From: Echinarachnius parma
Taxonomy: Eukaryota; Echinodermata; Echinoidea; Clypeasteroida; Echinarachniidae
Assembly: GCA_037951105.1 (NCBI GenBank)
Contig: JBAMJV010004287.1
Coordinates: 62,001-126,000 of the forward strand
DNA: 64,000 bases
Direction: 5' to 3'
The notes below the pieces were generated by a model. It saw nothing but the letters and a program-made list of their open reading frames with translations. It was not told the DNA's origin and searched no databases. Numbering within the stretch: the stretch's first letter is position 1; every line of letters begins with the position of its first letter. Of this stretch, positions 57,196-64,000 are shown in pieces. Position numbers and translations under genes: made by a program.

Positions 57196-57795
57196 TACCC
57201 AGATAACAATGCGACGTTGGCGGAACGTAGTCTATAGTCGGCACCGTCGCGTTTGGAAAAACAGCGTTTAGCCAACGTTGGCCTACGGTAAATTCACAAC
57301 CATATTTTTGCAGTCGGCGAGCTGACGTTAAAACAACGTTAAGCCGACGTTGGCTGTTGACTGTTGGCAAACTGGTCGGCAAATGTACGTTGAAACAACG
57401 TTGGGTGATAGACGAACAATCATATTTATATGGTCGAAAAGCAAACGTTGGGCCAACGTTTCGCCTACTACGTTGGATATTGGTTGGCTAGTTGACGTCG
57501 TACTAACGTTTGACAAACAACCGCATTACGACGGTAGGCAAGCCAACGTAGGGCCAACATTCACTTATATAGTCGTATGAACGTTGGGGTTTAGTCGGCT
57601 CAATGTTGGCTTGACGTCAGAAATAGCAAAATAAAAGGTTGGGCAAACGGCGCAACATTGGCAATTGACGTTGGCTTATAGGGGTTGGGCCGACGAGGGC
57701 CCAGCGGCAAGAATGACGTGGGCAAAACGTCACGTTTTGACGTTGGCCCAACATGACCGCCTACATTGGGCCAACGTAGCATTGTTATCTGGGTA
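57196..57795. mobile_element. 600-bp TIR element filled with AACGTTGG motifs
   Basis: TIRs TACCCAGATAACAATGC / GCATTGTTATCTGGGTA. The interior carries over ten AACGTTGG or CCAACGTT words or one-base variants (for example GCCAACGTTGGCC, AACGTTGGGCCAACGTTTCG) in both orientations. No transposase. Confidence 0.72.
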
Positions 57796-58189
57796 AATGT
57801 TGTGGGCTAGAGTACATTCATCAATACGAGTGTGCATGGAGCTGCTAAAAAGAACCTGTTCACATACGAGTTACAAATCTGTTTTTCAATAGTACTTCAA
57901 CAATGCAGCTAAAATCCAACTCTGTCCAACTCGGTGGCGTAGCGACGGAGGGTGGGGGGGGGGGGGGGGGGACGTGAAGAAAATTTGTTGTGGGCGTTTC
58001 CAATTTGAATTTTCAAGTTTATTTCTTTGTTTTATTGATATAATATATCAATGTGGTTGAATAATTATATATATTATAATTCAACCACATTCTGTTCTCA
58101 TTCCCTTATAGCTGGAGGAATTGGGGGGGGGGGGGGGGGGGGGAGAGACATAATGGATCTTGCCGTAAAAGAGCATAAAGAATATAATG

Positions 58190-58665
58190 ATGTAATGATA
58201 ATTTAGATATTTTGAAAAATCGATGGTATATTAATTAAGGAAAATTATGGTATGTTATGCAAATAAGGTCATAATTTCACATTAATTATTGGGCACAATT
58301 GGACAGTTTGTTGCCCAACACTGGGCAACATACTGTCCACACAACTATTGGTTAAAATCTGCCTAACTGATGTTCATTTGAAGGCTCAATTGGGTAATAA
58401 TAGCCCAGAATTATGAATCTTTTTAACCAACCAACAAGTACCCAACATTTTTAGAGTGCATATTCTTTAGAATTCGGTAGAACAGTCGGAATGATAATGT
58501 AAAAACTAAATTGGAAGAGCCTGTATTTATCTTGTATTCTATTGTTTTGAATTATTTCTTAAGCACTTATACAACTATTTTGAGCCCGAAACAAACTTCT
58601 GCAACGAAAACAAGACAAAATAGCCAATGATCTCTCTTTGGGAAAAATTATATTTCCATATTTTC
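58190..58665 (+). repeat. Repeat family B, diverged copy before terminal exon B
   Basis: Shares TATGCAAATAAGGTCATAA, TATTGTTTTGAATTATTTCT, AACTATTTTGAGCCC and TTATATTTCCATATTTT with other family B copies. Interrupted near 58280-58440 by DNA with GGGCAAC / GTTGCCC words. Confidence 0.5.
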
Positions 58666-58780
58666 CTGGCTAGAATACGGTTATATTGATAAATCATAAC
58701 CCATTTACAATCAATAAATGCAGTAAATCCAGTAATACAACTTTTACTGCTTTGCACTATTTTTTCTAAATACCAAACAG

Positions 58781-59490
58781 GTATAACTGACCCCAATACA
58801 GAACCCATCTTCATGTATGCGCTCTACATTTGCTTCGGACTTTCCTTCATTGCCTGCATCGTCTACAAGGCCAACAGGGCACGGAGACAGTTTCACCCGA
58901 ACATGATCCTGGGAGGAAGGTTCGGAGCTGGAAGAACAATTGCTGCACAGCGGACACAAGAGGATGATGATGCAGTTGTCGTGTCTCACATTCTCTTAAC
59001 ATCCCCCTTCGGGCCACAACCGGGTGCCTGGGATGAGGCCCCTCCAGATTATGAGGAGGCCGGCTATATTTCCCTACTAGACGGGACTGGAACCCTCAAC
59101 CTGCCTTCGTATGCCTCCCAGACTCTTCCCTCAGAACCTCCGCTTACATTTGCCGAGTTGGTAAGACAGATTCAGCTAGACATCTCGGTTACCGGTGAAG
59201 GAGAAGAAGGGGGTACGCCGGCACCAACAGGGGGGGAACAGTGCCCCCTCTGCCCATCCCAAGCGGGCAATCCCACTGGTCATGCAGACGCTGCATTACC
59301 TATTAATGGGGCGAGTCATCCTTTGTCCCCTCTCTCCCACTATCTTACGACCCCACCAGCACTGACATGCTATCCTCCTGGTGAAGAATCTTCTATGCCC
59401 AGGCGGTCATTGCCAGTTCAACCTGAAGATGTTCGTCCCACAAACATGTCTCCCCCACCTAGCTATGATGAGGCAACTAAACAAGTCTAG
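58781..59490 (+). CDS. SRCR receptor gene, alternative terminal exon B: transmembrane helix and PPxY tail
   Basis: Acceptor TTCTAAATACCAAACAG; enters in phase 1 like exon A and completes a Gly codon, then ITDPNTEPIFMYA. The helix is about 162-181 (FMYALYICFGLSFIACIVY), followed by basic KANRARRQ. The tail of about 200 residues has two PPxY motifs: PPDYEEA (240-243) and PPPSYDEATKQV-stop (PPSY 378-381). Isoform B would be 388 residues. The end PPP(S/G)YD(E/Q)AT is shared with exon A, so the two exons are probably ancient duplicates, but the rest of the tails is dissimilar. It could instead be the last exon of a second gene copy whose other exons are lost; no second SRCR exon pair is seen between 55.2 and 58.8 kb. 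Confidence 0.75.
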
Positions 59491-59502
59491 CTAAAACCTA
59501 AT

Positions 59503-59981
59503 GGCCCGAATTCTCATCAGTGGCTCAACTTTAGTCTGGCCTAAAAAGACAAAGACTACCAGTAACCAGTCTAACCAGTTAAACCACTGTGGACCCATTG
59601 ATTGTTGCTATTTCCCACCGGAGATATTATAATTGTTTCCTTTCATTATCCAGTCAATCCCTTGAGTTCTGCTTATATGCATCAGGACAATAATGGGCCG
59701 CTTGAAAATCAAGTCATAGTATAGTCGCTCATAAGCAAATTTGCATCCTGGATCATCCAGGACATTGTATTACTGGTGACCGGTATTACTGAAATGGCAA
59801 TCAACCCTTTGTCCTAATTCCTAAGCAGAACTAGAGGGATTGACTGAATAATGAAAGGAAACAATTAGAATCTCTCTGGTGGCAAATGGCAACAATCAAT
59901 CAATGGTTCAACTGTTAACGTTAGTTCGTCTTTATCTTTTTAGGCCGGACTTAAGTTGAGCCACTGATGAGATTTTGGGCT
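59503..59981. mobile_element. Foldback element in the 3' UTR of terminal exon B
   Basis: Starts 12 bases after the stop codon. Arms: GCCCGAATTCTCATCAGTGG / CCACTGATGAGATTTTGGGC, GTCTGGCCTAAAAAGA / TCTTTTTAGGCCGGAC, AGTCAATCCCTTGAGTTCTG / AGAACTAGAGGGATTGACTG. If transcribed it would make a hairpin of about 160 bp. AATAAA follows at 60289-60294. Confidence 0.68.
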
Positions 59982-60599
59982 ATAGACTCTATCACAGCCA
60001 TGACTGGAAATATATCAAAGCGAAGTTGCCAAGTCTTGGCACATGTTACCCCACCTTGCTGTGAAAGGCAACTGGACAAGTGTAGATGGTGATTTTCCAA
60101 CGAAAGTTGTACTTCATTTATTACCAACAAGGCCCCAAAGTATATTGTACACCAAAATGTCACTACTAGCTAGCTGTGATAATTAGACATTCATTTGGTC
60201 TAATTTTATCTTTTAGAAGGGCCCCATAGCATAAACCTATACAATTAATTGGACAATATACTTATTTCGATCATACATCAAACAATTCAATAAATTTAAA
60301 TGGTTGCACAATAGATCAAATGAACCAAGTACAATCAATAAATATGTCAACTCAGTAGGGTAGCGGTTGGTGTACTGATTTCACATTATTATACATTTTT
60401 ATAAATGTTCCCCCTATGATTTATGTTTTTTTCCTTCAAAATCATTAGGAGAGGGGGACAGATGTCCCCCCCCCCCCTTCCGTAGCTTCGCCACTGTATA
60501 TAACTGATCTCAAATCTGTATGTTTTTAAAAGCAATACTGTCTATCTCCTTGAATGAAAACTCTTCATAAATACATGAACCCTCTGTATAATTAGAGTC

Positions 60600-60763
60600 C
60601 AGTGGAACTTTGTCATAACGTGGAGCTTAGGGCCATGAATATGACCTTGTTATAATCAGAGTAAAAAAACAACAAAGAATTAAAAAAGCTTGGACCATCA
60701 CAATTACCTTGTTATAAAAGTTTGTTTAAAATAAATATCAGAAATCCTTATGATGTTCCACTG
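60600..60763. mobile_element. Tc1/mariner-type (pogo-like) MITE
   Basis: CAGTGGAACTTTGTCATAAC ... GTTATAA ... GATGTTCCACTG; TA on the right side only. Same family as 15956 and 18399. Confidence 0.55.
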
Positions 60764-62574
60764 TACATGCATACTGTATATATTTGCATTAAATTAAAGG
60801 AATTAATTATCAGTCATAAAGTCTCTTTTTCAACTTAATTGTTGTATTGTTTGGCCTTGTGGACAAAATTAGCAAATAACCATATTTGATTGATCATCTA
60901 GATAGAGCTTCACACAAAGTTGATTCATAATTCATATCTTTGGACCACAGAAGAGTGCATGGAGAGATACACATCGCTCTCTTGCAACACACCAATAACC
61001 TTTTTGTTGGTACACACATTTCAAACAACATCTCAAACAATTTAGATTTAGATTATTGATTAATTTTATTATCTTATATACAAATTCAAAAATAATAATT
61101 TACATGTATTATGTATAGATGCACTAATACAAAACTAAAACAATAATTTAATAAACATTACATATTTATTTAAACATTAAATAGTTAAAATATTCATATT
61201 AATAATGTACATAGCAAATTTGCTACTAATCTCTTTGAATGTAGCAGCTTTTAAAAATGCATCATGATTAATCAATAAATGTTTTTGAATAAATAATATA
61301 CTGCAATAATTTCAGTTGAAGGACAACACAAGAGAAGGTGGGAAGGAAGAAAAGAAAGAAAGGAGAGTAAGAATATTAATAGAAATTAAAGGGGACCACT
61401 ACCCAACACAGTAATATGTTTTGGTATCAGTGTTTCTTATTGAATAGATGTACAACACTTTGCAAATGGTTGTGTAATTCATAAACAATGCAATTAATTA
61501 CCATCACTTACGGAACCATTATGACCTCATGGTTCCGTATGCGCCAAATGTTTGTGAGTGCGCCAGTTCTATTCACGCATACATTTGGAGACAATAGAAT
61601 CACGGACGATGCGTTTGTCCTATACAAAAGGTAGTCATTGTATGCAGACCCATGAACACATGTTGTAAAAAATGCTGATGCTTTTTTTCCAAATATATAT
61701 TATTTTCTGGAAACATATTTTCTGAACTTTTTGGTGGAAATGACTACTCAAAGTATTACCTTTTATTCATAAGAATATTATTTGTGGGTGGTGGTACCCT
61801 TAAGTTAGAGGAATATAGAAAGAGAGAGAATTAACTCTCACTTACATTCAACTGTGTAATGTGTATAATGACTACCCAAGGAAGCCCAAAATATGGCCAA
61901 TGTAGACAGGTTCCATATTATTGTTTTTTTTTCTCTGCAGGGGATCATTTTTGCGTCCACTATACTAAGGCAGGTCGGCTACTAAGACAGGTTTGACTGT
62001 ATTTGCATTTATATTGTCAATTCCTACGGGCAAATACTACATGATAATCATAATGAATACATTATACTCTGCATTCAAAATAAATCTGCACCTTACTAAA
62101 TTGTCAAGTCATGATAGTCAACACTGATCTGAGCTTCATTATTTGCACTGATCTCCCTGGGTTGATTGAGCAAAGTTCAGCACATTGGCCAAGCCAGCAG
62201 CATACACCACAAAAGGCAAATCACACTATGTAAATATATATCGCTATAAATATAACTAAATACAACAAGTTTTATTGCTATACGTAAAGATAAGATTTCG
62301 TTCTGAGGTTAGCGACTTCAGATTCTTAATGCCCTTACATACGATGTGCATTTTTTTTTCATCAGGTATAAGATTTAACAAGAAAATGTACATCACATTT
62401 TTGTGACCAATGCAGGGTTATACTCTCTATTTACTATCAATTTAAACAACAGATGCAAAGTCTATCAGATAAAACATACATTCACTTGGCCTCGTTGTGT
62501 ACCCTGAACATTTTATTTAAAAGGGAAATGAATGTACAGTGTGAGTAAAAAAAAAACGAAACCGGACTTTAGTA
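60764..62574. other. AT-rich DNA without recognised genes
   Basis: Polypurine stretch at 61320-61370; no splice-flanked coding segment or repeat boundary seen. Confidence 0.3.
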
Positions 62575-62960
62575 GCTTATATATCCACAATTCTAGACAT
62601 ATATAATATGTTGATATTGGTATCATGTTAAAACTTGAGAAATTGCCTTTAAAATTATATATATCATACATACACTTTGATTGCTTTACGCATCACCGAA
62701 TGCGACCTTATTATCCAAAGGCATGCAAAAACTACCCATGTCTGAGAACATCAGACAACAGACAACAGGATGCAGCCATTCACAAAACAAGAAAACTGCA
62801 AACTTGGACACGGGTGGTTTTTGCATGACTGTGGATAATTAGGTCGCGTTTGGTGAAGCGTGAAGTGATCAGAGTGTATGATATATCATTTTAACGGCAT
62901 TTTCCCAAATTTTATCATGATACCAATATCTACATATCTACATATGTTTAGAATTGCGTA
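62575..62960. mobile_element. Foldback element
   Basis: Arms: ATATTGGTATCATG / CATGATACCAATAT, ATATATCATACA / TGTATGATATAT, CGACCTTATTATCCAAAGGC / GACTGTGGATAATTAGGTCG, CATGCAAAAACTACCC / GGGTGGTTTTTGCATG. No gene. Confidence 0.6.
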
Positions 62961-63499
62961 TTTATAGAACTTGCTATTAATATTGCAATTATCTTTCTAT
63001 GGACATAAATTAACAGATTAAAGAATAATTTTACTTCTGAGACATAATAACAAATTTGATTCGACCAACCATTATTTCTCCTAAATTTAGAAGAAAACAA
63101 GATCTACATGTACCCTCCGCCATTGTAACGTACATTGTTGTGACTATCAAATTGTAATTATTTTTTCCTAACTGTATCATTTTTTTTAGACAGACATTTA
63201 ATAGTATTAATATTATTATGGATATGTGACACATTATTTTATGTAGGCTGAACTAGCTGGTGTGACAACTTTGAGATAAGTAATGACTCCTGAGCTAAGA
63301 CACAACAAAGATGGCAATGAAGCCTCAATAAAATACAGGGCACTGCCAAATCCAGTGATTTACATTATGGTTACTGCAAGAGATTGACATCATATGCACA
63401 GACCATTCCTCGGGTTAGTCTTGCATTACAAGATGGAAGGCAGGGAAGGCAAAAACTATAGCTTTCGTTTGAGTGTTTTATTAAACGGGCTACTCTAGC

Positions 63500-63780
63500 C
63501 TGTTTCATAAAAACACTTGCAATTGTTGTAAGTGTCCAATTATTGTAACTATTTAGTCAACAGCCAATCATCATGGAGCATCAGCTGTTGCCATGGTAGT
63601 TACAATAATTGGACACTTACAACAATTGCAACAGTTTTATGAAATGGGTTACAGGGCCCGTTTCATCAAACTTCCAATAGTTGTAAGTGTCCAATTAGTG
63701 TAACTACTACAGCAACAATTATAATGCTTCATGCCGATTTGATTTGGCTGTTATCATGGAAGTTAAAATAATTGAAAAAG
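63500..63780. mobile_element. Hairpin MITE and adjoining partial copy
   Basis: TTTCATAAAAACACTTGCAA / TTGCAACAGTTTTATGAAA and TTGTAAGTGTCCAATTATTG / CAATAATTGGACACTTACAA (63500-63648). A second, incomplete copy starts GGGCCCGTTTCATC at 63655. Confidence 0.6.
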
Positions 63781-64000
63781 TGATAAAAATCTAATGATTT
63801 ACTTAAAGGGAATTCAGACTGGTATATTCGACGCGTGTATCCATATTGCGCACTTTTACGCACGGTACGTAATCCCCATTGGCTCAGTTATAAGTAGCGA
63901 TCGCAAACTGTCCCACTTCACGAAGGCCCGAATCGCGTTCGGAATATTTGTACTAGTCGAATGGAATTCCATCAGAGATGTTTACGAGCGAAACTATTAC

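Noticed and set aside
56716-57382. Minus-strand frames of about 150 and 210 residues with SHSGKSAKP repeats
   Set aside because: Produced by the 29-bp minisatellite, which is open in more than one frame, and continuing into a TIR element.

Overview
The window looks like one contig segment from a marine deuterostome, most likely a sea urchin (Echinoidea). This is inferred from AT-rich non-coding DNA, GT-AG introns of 1-17 kb, a scavenger receptor cysteine-rich (SRCR) gene (a family greatly expanded in echinoids), and very dense MITEs, foldback elements and pearl/HINE-like tandem-repeat elements with (ACGG)n stretches. No prokaryotic gene organisation, rRNA or CRISPR array is present.

Three host genes can be supported. 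(1) Plus strand, 1537-18960: the last three coding exons of a cytochrome b5-type protein. Two small linker exons and a terminal exon with a tail anchor are separated by a 16.9 kb intron packed with nested repeats; the haem-binding exons lie upstream of base 1. (2) Minus strand, 31140-30253: a complete single-exon coding region for a fat-storage-inducing transmembrane protein (FITM2/FIT2 family). (3) Plus strand, 37544-59490: a membrane SRCR receptor. Exon 1 (37544-37631) encodes the signal peptide. Exons 2 (50141-50319) and 3 (51802-51991) together encode one six-cysteine (group A) SRCR domain. There are two possible last exons in the same phase (54569-55215 and 58781-59490), each with one transmembrane helix and a different proline-rich tail, both ending in a PPxY-D-x-A-T motif. 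A 54-nt relic of the end of exon 3, with intact splice sites but an in-frame stop, lies at 53392-53445.

The rest is mainly mobile DNA. Inside intron 1 of the receptor gene a 6126-bp TIR element (37980-44105) has split an old LINE reverse-transcriptase fragment. Several insertions can be proven from the window itself, because an uninterrupted copy of the target repeat or a target-site duplication is visible: an hAT-like MITE with an 8-bp duplication at 5.7 kb, a four-level nest at 15.8-17.7 kb, a LINE tail in a TIR element at 35 kb, and a TIR element inside a tRNA-derived SINE at 49 kb.

Layout: 1-19.9 kb cytochrome b5 3' part with its repeat-filled intron; 20-30 kb intergenic repeats, including a stretch with a recurrent GTAACGCCGTGAC motif; 30.2-31.2 kb FITM2; 31.7-37.1 kb G/C-tract TIR elements; 37.5-60 kb SRCR receptor gene; 60-64 kb repeats and unassigned AT-rich DNA. 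The three genes do not form a pathway. Cytochrome b5 and FITM2 are both ER-membrane proteins of lipid metabolism in other animals and are convergent here, but a functional link is not shown by the sequence.
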